Positions 1-6,784 of a stretch of DNA of 12,071 nt are shown piece by piece. The notes below the pieces were generated by a model that saw only the letters and a program-made list of their open reading frames with translations, did no database searches and was not told the origin of the DNA. The stretch's first letter is position 1. Each line of letters opens with the position of its first letter. The position numbers were made by a program, and so were the translations under genes. This DNA is from Candidatus Zixiibacteriota bacterium (lineage in GTDB: Bacteria > Zixibacteria > MSB-5A5 > CAIYYT01), in assembly GCA_023134875.1 (NCBI GenBank), contig JAGLUH010000161.1, forward strand, positions 1 to 12,071. Direction: 5' to 3'.

Positions 1-1996
1 TCCTGGCATAGCTCGGAATAGCCACCTTGAATTGAACAGCGCCCTGATCATCGAAGCGGGCGCGTTGTTCTGATAGTATCTTGTTGTCCGGTGTCGTAAT
101 CTTCAGTTTGAGCGGAAAGGGAGAAGGGATACTGAGATTCTTGCCCCGGACCAGGGCGGCGAGATGTGCAATCTCTCCGGGACGGTAGACACCTCGTTCT
201 TTATAGAGGAAGGCATCATAACCGCCTTTTCGAGGAGAGCGCCCGCCAACATCGAAACTTGAGACAGGAATCTCTCGGCGAGTCAATTCGAGGAAAGAAA
301 GATCATCACCGGAGGAAGCTGTCACTAAGTAAGGCTCAAATCCTGCGGTTGGTTCCTGAAACGGTTCGAAAACACAGATACCCTCGGAGTCGGTGCGCCC
401 CGTTAATAAAAGTTGATTGTTACGGCTGAATAGCTTGATCTCAGCGCCCTTGATCGGTTCCAGGGTGGAAAGCGAATTCAGCGAGACCCAAAGCTGGTCG
501 TCGCTCTGCTTGGCCATGATTCCCATGTCGGTGGCAATTACCCACCTGGTCGCCCACCGCCACCGCGTGTCCCCGGAGCGGGCCATAAAGCGATAGATGC
601 CGCCTGGATCATTGCCCAGGCAATCTCGGACACTGATCGGAGTGACCACTTCCTGATTGTCGACTTTATTAATATCAACCACCGTATCGTTCACTTCCTT
701 TCCCAGTATCTTGAGCGGATGGTAGTAGCGGTTGTCAGTGGCCAGATCAGCAGAGTTGAGAAGATAGATCAAATTATTAACGAAAACCTTTTCAACTTTG
801 ATCTCAGCTTCACTAACATTGATGGTTGATAAGCCGAGATTGAGATTGCCGCTGCGGGTCAGATAAAACCCATCGCCGACAAAATCGATCTGCGGCGGAA
901 TATCAACTTTTCGGAAAATAACCGCGGTGGAGAACGTGCGCCTTAAGGGGGAACCGTCAATGGCGGTCAGGCTCTGGTTCAGCGTGACCTGGTAGGTGGT
1001 ATCCGCGGCGAAGTTGCCTTTCAGGTCGAGGTAATGATGCGTGGCGTAAAGACGGTAATCGATCTCCGGTTCGATCTTGATATGCCGCTGCGCCTGGTCG
1101 GTATTGACGGGAAGATTGAACTCGATCCTGATATAATCAGTGGTCGGTGAGACCCGCACCGGCCTTACTCCTTCAACCTTGAGGTCTTCCTGTCCCGGCA
1201 GGGTGACCGGCTGGTGGTAATCATATTCCAGCGGCAGGTTGCCACCGATACATTTCAAACCCTTCGCAACCTTGATCTCAAGCTGTTTCTCCTCCTTGCC
1301 GCGCGGCACATCGTAAGCCTTGAAGGCGATTATGTTAGCGACCGTATCGGTAGTGAATTCAATTGGAATTGTGCCGCCGCTCTCATAGCGCAGCGATAGG
1401 TAGCGAGCAGCTTCCCTGGGGTCGACATCATAGCTGAACTCAACCGTCGCCGCCAGATTCACCTTCTTGTTGGTGTCGGGGATAAAATCAAAGAGCAGGG
1501 AGGCACTGTTGACCCTGAGCCGGGGCGTATGGAACTCGAACCAGCGATCCCCCTTTAATTGATAACCATATTGCGATGTCAGTTGCGCCTTCATCTCCAT
1601 CTGGTATCGCGTTGACGGCGCTAGCATGAGATCGGGATAGAACCTCAGCTTGTTGGGCGCAATCCAGGCGAACTTACCGGGAAGAGATGGTTCGATTGCT
1701 ACCGGCAGGCTGTCCAGCCGAACGCCGATCAGGGAATCAGGCGCCAGGTCATGCGAGAAAAGAATGGTGAAATTGCCGGTTTGCACGACCTCATCAGTTG
1801 GAACAACCGACTCGACCTTTACCGTCAGCCCTTTCTCGCCACAGGCCAGCAGCAGCAAGCCTGACAGGATGATCGCAATTATACTACTTATAATCGCTCG
1901 GTTTCCGGAAGATGACACTGCCAAGAGATCATCTGCACCCCCTTGACGATCAGAAATTGATACCTGGGAATCAGGGTTGGCGGCTAACCTGGCCAT
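1..1996 (-). CDS. Alpha-2-macroglobulin family lipoprotein, N-terminal part (runs off the left edge)
   Basis: This is an open frame of 665 codons with no stop, so the C-terminal part lies outside the window. Bacterial alpha-2-macroglobulins are large periplasmic proteins thought to trap proteases that breach the outer membrane. The start ATG at 1996 is fixed by an AGGAGG six bases upstream. A hydrophobic stretch at about residues 34-51 ends in a lipobox LLAC with Cys52, indicating lipidation and membrane anchoring. Beta-rich Ig/MG-like segments follow. Residues about 483-550 (starting WVIATDMG, with a later TDSEG) resemble the macroglobulin domain preceding MG2, and VYRPGE at about residues 602-607 is the hallmark opening of MG2. 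The thioester region, if any, is not visible. The 33 residues before the hydrophobic stretch are long for a lipoprotein signal. In many Gram-negatives this family sits beside pbpC, which would lie left of the window. Confidence 0.85.
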   Translation of the reverse strand, partial: MARLAANPDSQVSISDRQGGADDLLAVSSSGNRAIISSIIAIILSGLLLLACGEKGLTVKVESVVPTDEVVQTGNFTILFSHDLAPDSLIGVRLDSLPVAIEPSLPGKFAWIAPNKLRFYPDLMLAPSTRYQMEMKAQLTSQYGYQLKGDRWFEFHTPRLRVNSASLLFDFIPDTNKKVNLAATVEFSYDVDPREAARYLSLRYESGGTIPIEFTTDTVANIIAFKAYDVPRGKEEKQLEIKVAKGLKCIGGNLPLEYDYHQPVTLPGQEDLKVEGVRPVRVSPTTDYIRIEFNLPVNTDQAQRHIKIEPEIDYRLYATHHYLDLKGNFAADTTYQVTLNQSLTAIDGSPLRRTFSTAVIFRKVDIPPQIDFVGDGFYLTRSGNLNLGLSTINVSEAEIKVEKVFVNNLIYLLNSADLATDNRYYHPLKILGKEVNDTVVDINKVDNQEVVTPISVRDCLGNDPGGIYRFMARSGDTRWRWATRWVIATDMGIMAKQSDDQLWVSLNSLSTLEPIKGAEIKLFSRNNQLLLTGRTDSEGICVFEPFQEPTAGFEPYLVTASSGDDLSFLELTRREIPVSSFDVGGRSPRKGGYDAFLYKERGVYRPGEIAHLAALVRGKNLSIPSPFPLKLKITTPDNKILSEQRARFDDQGAVQFKVAIPSYAR

Positions 1997-2008
1997 AGCT
2001 ATCCTCCT
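1997..2008 (-). promoter_or_regulatory. Strong ribosome binding site of the macroglobulin gene
   Basis: Read on the minus strand, AGGAGG occupies 2008-2003 and is followed by six bases and then ATG at 1996-1994. This near-perfect Shine-Dalgarno sequence decides in favour of the upstream start despite the long N-terminal extension. In-frame TTG and GTG codons closer to the lipobox have no comparable site. Confidence 0.8.
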
Positions 2009-2064
2009 TTGTATTAAAAGCCCCTTGATGTTGTACCTCCACTTTTGCTGAGGTATTTATCATT

Positions 2065-2093
2065 GTTACACCGCAACCTGGCAGTAAGATCAA
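2065..2093 (-). promoter_or_regulatory. Possible sigma70-type promoter for the macroglobulin gene
   Basis: On the minus strand TTGATC (2093-2088) and TGTAAC (2070-2065) are separated by 17 bases. Each matches four of six consensus positions. Transcription would begin about 60 bases upstream of the ATG at 1996. Matches of this quality occur by chance in AT-rich DNA, so the call is tentative. Confidence 0.28.
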
Positions 2094-2249
2094 TAAAAGA
2101 TTATCTGCCGCCAGACTTCATAAGTTACATTTTCACAGAATCTATGCAACCTGAAAGCCTTTGACAAACCCTGATCGACACCGGGCGATATTTAGCCTGA
2201 TAACGTATTGCCCCTTATTCCCTATATATTAAACCCGAATGACACTTTT

Positions 2250-2271
2250 TATAGTTACTATAACATGTTAT
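2250..2271. repeat. Overlapping AT-rich palindromes
   Basis: Positions 2250-2262 read TATAGTTACTATA, a perfect inverted repeat around one central base. Positions 2260-2271 read ATAACATGTTAT, a perfect 12-base palindrome sharing three bases with the first. Operator-like dyads have this form, but no regulator can be assigned and AT-rich DNA yields such symmetry by chance. Confidence 0.35.
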
Positions 2272-2456
2272 CATACAGTAGATACATCACGTTTCAAACG
2301 GCAGAGATTGCGATAAGCAAGAATTTGTTGCCAAGATATTGTTTTGGATTGAACGATTGCGATACTATTCTGCATGAAGTACCACTTTTAATATGAATCA
2401 ATGGATACGCATCTCTCATTGGCAAGTCTTGATGTAATTGCCATGATTATTAACAA

Positions 2457-2476
2457 GCGAAAAGCTGTTTTTCGCG
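2457..2476. repeat. Perfect 8-base inverted repeat (hairpin)
   Basis: GCGAAAAA at 2457-2464 and TTTTTCGC at 2469-2476 flank a four-base GCTG loop, giving a perfect stem about 55 bases upstream of the GT87 start. The stem is AT-rich apart from its base and no T-run follows on the plus strand, so it is not a convincing terminator. It could be a leader structure or a protein-binding dyad. Confidence 0.4.
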
Positions 2477-2532
2477 GAAATATACTTGCTTGGGAAATTT
2501 GGAGATAGTAACGTTCATTTATCAATAGGATT

Positions 2533-3666
2533 ATGGGGAATATCGGTGTAAAGCTAATTGTTTTAGCACTGTTGTTTCTCTACTGCCTGGTAGTTGTCTA
2601 TAACGTAGTAGCAAAGGAGAAACAATGGGATTTCCAAACCTTTTACTATGCAGCCCAGGCTCATAGCGAAGGAGAGAATCCTTACGATGTAGCAATTCTA
2701 TCGCAGACTGCCGGCAAAGAGATCGATCTTCCTTTTGTCTATCCACCGGTTGCGCTTTATCTTTTCCGACCATTCGCTCTATTTGATTACCAGAGCGCTT
2801 ACGTGCTTTTCTTCATTCTTAAGCTGGCGGCCTTTACTTTGTTGATCCTGCTCTGGCGGCGCCATTTTCTTTGCGACAATAATTACTATGTCGTACTCCT
2901 GCTACTCTTTGTGCTGGCCTTTCGTGAAACCACTATTCGTGACATTTACGCCGGTAATGTCTCCAGCTTTGAGCAACTTCTCATATGGTTGGGATTCTTA
3001 TTCTTTCTCGACAGGAAACCATTTGCTTTTGCTATTCTGATTGTCGCTTCAGCTTTGTTTAAGGTCACCAGCATACTTTTCTTGTTACTGTTGTTGCTGG
3101 ATAGAGACAGGAGATCATTGGTGGCACTAGCTGCTGTGACACTCGCATTTGGCGGACTACATCTGATTACTTATCTTGCCAAGCCAAATCTGTTTACATC
3201 CTTTCTTGCCAATGTCGGTTCACTAGACGAACGAGGCTCTATTAATCCCGCTTCGCTAGCGCTGATTCGAGACATACTGGATGCTGCCAGCCGATGGAGT
3301 GGACATGACCTCTGCGGTTTCGACTTAGCGATTTATGGCTTCTGGATTGGAGTCCTTGTCGCCGTTGGCTACTGGGTATTTTCAAGATCAGACTTGAGTA
3401 AACAACGGCAGAGTTTGCTCTATGCCGGCCTGTTCCTTTATGCGTTAGCGCTGCCTCGTTTCAAAGATTATTCCTATATCCTGTTAATTGTGCCGTCATT
3501 ATTTGTAGTTCAGGTGGTGCTGCGTTCAATACCAATAAAGTCGGTTGCTGTGGCAGTACTCTGTATTAGTCTATTCCCCTATCAGCCGCTCCTGCTGGCA
3601 TTGGCCCTCTACCTACTAATCTTAAGGCATATAAGAAGGGAATCTAGCACGGCGGTAAGGGGTTAA
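2533..3666 (+). CDS. GT-C membrane glycosyltransferase, GT87/DUF2029 type
   Basis: The product is a 377-residue multi-pass membrane protein. GT87 enzymes are polyprenyl-phosphate-sugar-dependent transferases acting on the outer face of the cytoplasmic membrane, best known as mannosyltransferases; the substrate here is unknown. Visible hallmarks are the acidic DF motif at Asp33 just after the first membrane segment (residues 6-26), NPYD at 49-52, FVYPP at 68-72, GN at 141-142 ahead of a Leu-rich segment, a conserved-looking Lys177, and LPRFKDYSY at 307-315 followed by LLIVP. About nine to eleven membrane segments are apparent. Only a weak AGG precedes the ATG, but starting here gives an intact first segment. 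The gene stands alone and is markedly AT-richer than downstream genes: samples at 2881-2940 and 3001-3060 give 26 and 23 G/C in 60. This suggests acquisition or relaxed codon selection. Confidence 0.8.
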   Translation: MGNIGVKLIVLALLFLYCLVVVYNVVAKEKQWDFQTFYYAAQAHSEGENPYDVAILSQTAGKEIDLPFVYPPVALYLFRPFALFDYQSAYVLFFILKLAAFTLLILLWRRHFLCDNNYYVVLLLLFVLAFRETTIRDIYAGNVSSFEQLLIWLGFLFFLDRKPFAFAILIVASALFKVTSILFLLLLLLDRDRRSLVALAAVTLAFGGLHLITYLAKPNLFTSFLANVGSLDERGSINPASLALIRDILDAASRWSGHDLCGFDLAIYGFWIGVLVAVGYWVFSRSDLSKQRQSLLYAGLFLYALALPRFKDYSYILLIVPSLFVVQVVLRSIPIKSVAVAVLCISLFPYQPLLLALALYLLILRHIRRESSTAVRG

Positions 3667-3810
3667 GAATCAGTAGCATTTGACCTGTTCTTGGGAATGG
3701 TTCTGGCAACAAAATGACGATTGCCATAAAACCGTGACGACATAATGGCTGACCCATTTGCATTAGTAGGAACCGGTTACGATCTTATGAGATTCCCGAT
3801 TGATATTGCC

Positions 3811-3840
3811 TTGACAAAGTTGGTAGTACAAAGTAATAAT
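3811..3840 (+). promoter_or_regulatory. Strong sigma70-type promoter of the zinc-uptake operon
   Basis: TTGACA at 3811-3816 is a perfect -35 and AATAAT at 3835-3840 matches five of six -10 positions, with an 18-base spacer. Transcription would start near 3847, leaving a leader of about 25 bases before the regulator ATG at 3873. The spacer carries the repeats described separately, which suits repression by steric exclusion of RNA polymerase. Confidence 0.65.
3814..3834 (+). promoter_or_regulatory. Candidate operator: tandem ACAAAGT repeat within the promoter
   Basis: The heptamer ACAAAGT occurs at 3814-3820 and again at 3828-3834, a 14-base period, occupying the end of the -35 box and the whole spacer. 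Between and overlapping them, 3820-3832 forms an imperfect dyad (TT.GTA.TAC.AA around 3826, one mismatched pair). Ribbon-helix-helix repressors commonly bind tandem or inverted short sites cooperatively, and the adjacent gene encodes such a protein. Autoregulation through this site is an inference. Confidence 0.45.
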
Positions 3841-3872
3841 GGAAGGGTAAACGCTAACCAGCGGGAGTGAGC

Positions 3873-4160
3873 ATGAAAAAACCGAAGTCTGAAATTATCA
3901 CTTTCAAAGCGGATGAATCTCTGCTTGATGCTTTATCCGAGATTCCTAACCGTTCGGAGTTCATTCGCATAGCGCTTTTGAACGCCCTGGGCGGTTCCTG
4001 CCCTCTCTGTACCGGCACCGGAATCCTGACACCGCAGCAGAGAAAGCACTGGGATGATTTCACCACCGACCATTCGCTCAAGAAATGCAAGGTGTGCCAT
4101 GAACTTCATGTTGTCTGCACCGCCAGACCGCGAAAGCGGATACATCGGCATACGGAGTAG
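3873..4160 (+). CDS. Ribbon-helix-helix (CopG-like) regulator with Cys/His metal-binding C-terminus; putative zinc sensor
   Basis: The product is 95 residues. Residues 6-14 form the DNA-contacting strand (SEIITFKAD), followed by helix 1 at about 15-24 and helix 2 at about 26-39 with the PNRSEFIR signature, a compact RHH dimerisation and DNA-binding fold. The C-terminal half is a metal-site candidate: Cys43-x2-Cys46, His59, His67, Cys72-x2-Cys75, His76, His79 and Cys82, with a His/Arg tail. The ATG at 3873 is preceded at five bases by GGGAG (3863-3867); an in-frame GTG at 3867 overlaps that site and is less likely. The gene is first in an operon with znuACB, five bases before znuA, whose ribosome binding site lies in the end of this gene. 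I infer a zinc-responsive repressor of the operon. I recall similar RHH/Cys-rich proteins near metal transporters but know of no named, characterised member. Confidence 0.8.
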   Translation: MKKPKSEIITFKADESLLDALSEIPNRSEFIRIALLNALGGSCPLCTGTGILTPQQRKHWDDFTTDHSLKKCKVCHELHVVCTARPRKRIHRHTE

Positions 4161-4165
4161 CGACA

Positions 4166-5092
4166 ATGACTTCTCGCTATAAGTCAACCATCCGACGCTT
4201 TCTATCTACCATGAGACCACAGCGACGGCCGCCTTTTCTCCTCGTGCTTACCATTCTACTGGCTCATTCCATAACAGCAGTAATTGCTGCCGACCAAGCG
4301 GAACTGATGAAGGTGATGGTCAGCATCCCGCCACAGGCTTATTTTGTGGAGAAAATTGGCGGCGACTATGTTGATGTTGATATCATGCTGGGGCCAGGGC
4401 AATCGCCCGCTACCTATGAACCGACACCAATGCAGATGACCAATCTTGCCCGCACGCAACTCTACTTTCGAGTGGGGGTGCCTTTTGAGAAACAGTTGGT
4501 GGAGGCGATTGCCGGCACATTCGCACAATTGCGAGTGGTCAACCTGCGAGAAAGTATTAAACGGGATCGTTCCCTCACCAGCAAGAATCAGCGGGACGAA
4601 ACCGATCCTCACTTCTGGCTCGATCCCAACCTTATGCAGTCTGTTGCGGTGACAATCTGTGACGAGTTGATTCGCGCTGATTCAGTCCATGCTGACCGCT
4701 ACCGAGACAACCTTTTCCTGCTGCAAGAGGAGCTGCGGCAGCTTGATAGCTCGATAGCGGCTGTTTTGGCGCCATTTGCCGGTAGAGAGATAGTGGTCTT
4801 TCATCCCGCCTATGGTTACTTCGCTGCGGCTTATGGTCTCAAGCAGGTCGCCATCGAATACGAGGGCAAGGAACCGGCCGCCCGTAGATTGGTGGAAGTT
4901 ATTGAAAAGGCCAGGACAGCAGGAACAAAAGTTATTTTCGTGCAGCCGCAGTTCGCAACCACCAGCGCGCAAACAGTGGCGGCGGCAATTGATGCGCAGC
5001 TTGTTCCGCTTGACCCCCTGGCGCGTGACTTTGCCGACAATCTCAGAAAGATGGCGGAGCAGATCAGGGCCACACTGGCGGTATCTGAATAA
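4166..5092 (+). CDS. znuA: Periplasmic zinc (or manganese) binding protein of ABC transporter, ZnuA family
   Basis: The 308-residue product is a cluster A-I metal-binding protein delivering Zn2+ (possibly Mn2+) to the ZnuB/ZnuC importer. An Arg-rich N-terminus leads into a hydrophobic segment at about 24-41 with likely cleavage near Ala41. Family motifs follow: SIPPQAYFVEKIGGD (53-67), GQSPATYEPTPMQM (78-91), a DPHFWLDP block with His149, VVFHPAYGYF with His213, EYEGKEP (231-237) and LDPLARD (282-288) with Asp283. His149, His213 and Asp283 are the expected ligands. The first-lobe His, normally in SPHxYxPTP, is Ala82 here. The loop before His149 (about 131-147) contains no histidine, unlike the His-rich loop of many ZnuA proteins. 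GGAG at 4154-4157 lies eight bases before the ATG, inside the end of the regulator gene, implying coupled translation. Metal specificity cannot be settled from sequence. Confidence 0.88.
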   Translation: MTSRYKSTIRRFLSTMRPQRRPPFLLVLTILLAHSITAVIAADQAELMKVMVSIPPQAYFVEKIGGDYVDVDIMLGPGQSPATYEPTPMQMTNLARTQLYFRVGVPFEKQLVEAIAGTFAQLRVVNLRESIKRDRSLTSKNQRDETDPHFWLDPNLMQSVAVTICDELIRADSVHADRYRDNLFLLQEELRQLDSSIAAVLAPFAGREIVVFHPAYGYFAAAYGLKQVAIEYEGKEPAARRLVEVIEKARTAGTKVIFVQPQFATTSAQTVAAAIDAQLVPLDPLARDFADNLRKMAEQIRATLAVSE

Positions 5093-5114
5093 AGTGGAAG
5101 GCAACAAGTCGATC

Positions 5115-5870
5115 ATGGCAACGAATTTCGCTATCGCCATCAAGAATCTCTCCTTCAGCTATGATGGCAGGACGGTTCTTGAGGATGTCAACCTCACCAT
5201 CGCCTCAGGAGAGTTTGCCACAGTAGTTGGTCCTAACGGCGGCGGCAAGACAACCCTGATCAAATTGATCCTGGGGTTGTTCAAACCGAGAAGCGGCCAA
5301 GTTCAGGTCTTCGGTAAATTACCTGAGGCTGTCCGTCATCGCATTGGCTACCTGCCGCAACATCTCCAACTCGATCCCAGCTTTCCCGTGACCGTTAGGG
5401 ATGTGGTGTTGATGGGTCGATTGGGAAATAAGCGCTCCCTTGGTCAGGAACAGCACTCTGACAAACGGATCGCACAGATGGCTCTCCAGGATGTCGGCCT
5501 TGAGGGTCTCGACGATCACCCTTTTTCCTCCCTGTCGGGCGGTCAACTGCGGCGGGTGTTGATTGCCCGAGCGCTCTGCTGCGAACCCGACCTTTTGATT
5601 CTCGATGAACCAACCGTCAATCTCGATCCGAGAGCGGAGAAGGAACTGTACGACACCCTCGGTTTGCTCAACGAAAGACTCACCATCGTTTTGGTTTCCC
5701 ATGACCTTGCCTATGTCACTAAGTTTGCCAGCCAAGTCGTTTGCGTGAAGGGTACCGTCAATGTGCACCCCACCAGCGAGGTCGACAGTGAAGTGATGAG
5801 CGAGATATATGGCGCTGAGATGCGTCTGGTGCGGCACGACCGCTATCGCGACAATGGAGAGAAGATGTGA
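5115..5870 (+). CDS. znuC: Zinc ABC transporter ATP-binding protein, ZnuC family
   Basis: The 251-residue cytoplasmic ATPase powers metal import with ZnuB. All nucleotide-binding elements are intact: Walker A GPNGGGKT at 39-46, Q-loop Gln82 (LPQH), signature LSGGQ at 140-144, Walker B LLILDE at 160-165, D-loop around NLDP (169-172) and the switch His196 (SHD). The NLSFSYDG opening at 11-18 is typical of the family. The frame is open far upstream, back into znuA, but ATG 5115 gives a family-length protein beginning just before the first strand. GTG at 5094 is the main alternative; GGAAGG (5095-5100) is rather far from ATG 5115. The gene follows znuA by 22 bases and its stop overlaps the znuB start by four bases. 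Confidence 0.92.
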   Translation: MATNFAIAIKNLSFSYDGRTVLEDVNLTIASGEFATVVGPNGGGKTTLIKLILGLFKPRSGQVQVFGKLPEAVRHRIGYLPQHLQLDPSFPVTVRDVVLMGRLGNKRSLGQEQHSDKRIAQMALQDVGLEGLDDHPFSSLSGGQLRRVLIARALCCEPDLLILDEPTVNLDPRAEKELYDTLGLLNERLTIVLVSHDLAYVTKFASQVVCVKGTVNVHPTSEVDSEVMSEIYGAEMRLVRHDRYRDNGEKM

Positions 5871-6721
5871 CCGAGTTTCTGCAGGCTGTGGCGCACTACT
5901 CCTTCATGCAAAATGCTCTGCTGGCGGGTTTGCTGGCCAGTGTCGCCTGTGGTTTGGTGGGATCGTATGTCGTCGCCCGCCGCATCAGCTACCTCGCCGG
6001 CGCTATCGCCCACAGTGTTCTGGGCGGAATCGGCCTGGCGGACTATCTTGCCGTCGTCTACGGCTGGACTTTCCTGAAACCACTCTACGGCGCCGTCATC
6101 GCCGCTCTGGCGGCAGCGATTACCATCGGCCTGGTCACTCTGCGGGCGCGTGAGCGGGAGGATACGGTGATTGGCGCTATCTGGGCGATTGGTATGGCGG
6201 TCGGTATCTTCTTTATCGTGAAAACCCCCGGTTATTCCGAAAACCTGATGTCGTATCTCTTCGGCAACATCCTGCTGGTGTCCCGCCAGGAATTGTGGCT
6301 GTTGGTGGTTCTTGATATTGTGGTGGTTGTGGTTGGTATTCTCTTTTATCGGCAACTATTGGCGGTCTGTTTCGACGAGGAATTCGCCCGCGTACGCGGT
6401 GTGCCGGTGGAGTTCTACTATCTCCTGCTGCTTTGTCTGACCGCGCTGACGGTTGTGCTGCTGGTCACGGTGGTCGGTATTGTCATGGTAATTGCGCTTT
6501 TGACCCTGCCGGCGGCAGTGGCACGTTATTTCTCACGAACCCTGTGGCAGTCGATGATCGTCGCCACTATCTGCAGCATGATCTTTACATTTGCCGGTCT
6601 GGCGATAAGCTACCGTCCCGATCTGCCCGCCGGAGCGACCATTATTATTCTGGCGGGAGCGGTATACCTCCTGGTTACTATCGGTTACAGTCTGTGGCGA
6701 CGACGCCACCGGGTCAACTAA
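5867..6721 (+). CDS. znuB: Zinc ABC transporter permease, ZnuB family (ABC-3)
   Basis: The 284-residue inner-membrane permease forms the translocation path of the ABC importer. Roughly seven or eight hydrophobic segments are visible, for example about 17-37, 73-92, 101-118, 143-160, 184-216, 228-247 and 256-275. Family marks include the AIAHSVLGGIGLADY block (46-60, His49) and DEEFARVRGVP (170-180), the region that couples to the ATPase. The start is GTG at 5867, which shares the bases GTGA with the znuC stop; GGAG at 5856-5859 lies seven bases upstream. This overlap implies translational coupling and balanced subunit production. The C-terminus is short and basic (WRRRHRVN), consistent with a cytoplasmic end. 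The gene is the last of the zinc operon unless transcription continues into the transporter gene 63 bases downstream, before which no clear terminator is visible. Confidence 0.92.
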   Translation: MTEFLQAVAHYSFMQNALLAGLLASVACGLVGSYVVARRISYLAGAIAHSVLGGIGLADYLAVVYGWTFLKPLYGAVIAALAAAITIGLVTLRAREREDTVIGAIWAIGMAVGIFFIVKTPGYSENLMSYLFGNILLVSRQELWLLVVLDIVVVVVGILFYRQLLAVCFDEEFARVRGVPVEFYYLLLLCLTALTVVLLVTVVGIVMVIALLTLPAAVARYFSRTLWQSMIVATICSMIFTFAGLAISYRPDLPAGATIIILAGAVYLLVTIGYSLWRRRHRVN

Positions 6722-6784
6722 GGCGTCACTACCGGCAAGAACAACCTTGCGCCACATTTTGGAATCGATTAGATAATAGCAGGG

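Larger units (their letters stand above)
1997..2532. other. AT-rich divergent intergenic region without a convincing gene
   Basis: This stretch separates the minus-strand macroglobulin gene from the plus-strand GT87 gene. It is AT-rich; a hand count of 2221-2280 gives 16 G/C in 60. It holds the macroglobulin ribosome binding site and possible promoter, overlapping palindromes at 2250-2271 and a hairpin at 2457-2476. A TATACT at 2482-2487 could be a -10 box for the GT87 gene but has no good -35 at the right distance. The only small reading frame (2208-2396) begins with TTG and has no recognisable domain. Confidence 0.6.

Noticed and set aside
166-429. Small plus-strand frames at 166-429, 1214-1399 and 1650-1946
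   Set aside because: All lie opposite the uninterrupted macroglobulin reading frame and look like shadows.
2161-2194. TTGACA at 2161-2166 as a promoter for the GT87 gene
   Set aside because: No acceptable -10 box lies 16-18 bases downstream, and the gene starts about 370 bases away.
2208-2396. A 62-codon frame in the divergent spacer
   Set aside because: It begins with TTG, has no ribosome binding site or recognisable motif, and lies in low-GC DNA where composition alone can explain it.
3721-3746. TTGCCA and CATAAT as a promoter upstream of the zinc operon
   Set aside because: The spacer is only 14 bases, and a far better promoter lies at 3811-3840.
3867-3872. GTG at 3867 as the start of the RHH regulator
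   Set aside because: It overlaps the GGGAG ribosome binding site, which is properly spaced for ATG 3873.
4812-5114. An upstream extension of znuC into znuA
   Set aside because: The frame is open, but the translated extension is not part of the ABC ATPase fold and overlaps znuA; ATG 5115 gives the normal family length.
6722-6784. A terminator between znuB and the CNT gene (GCAAG/CTTGC)
   Set aside because: The stem is only five base pairs and is not followed by a T-run.
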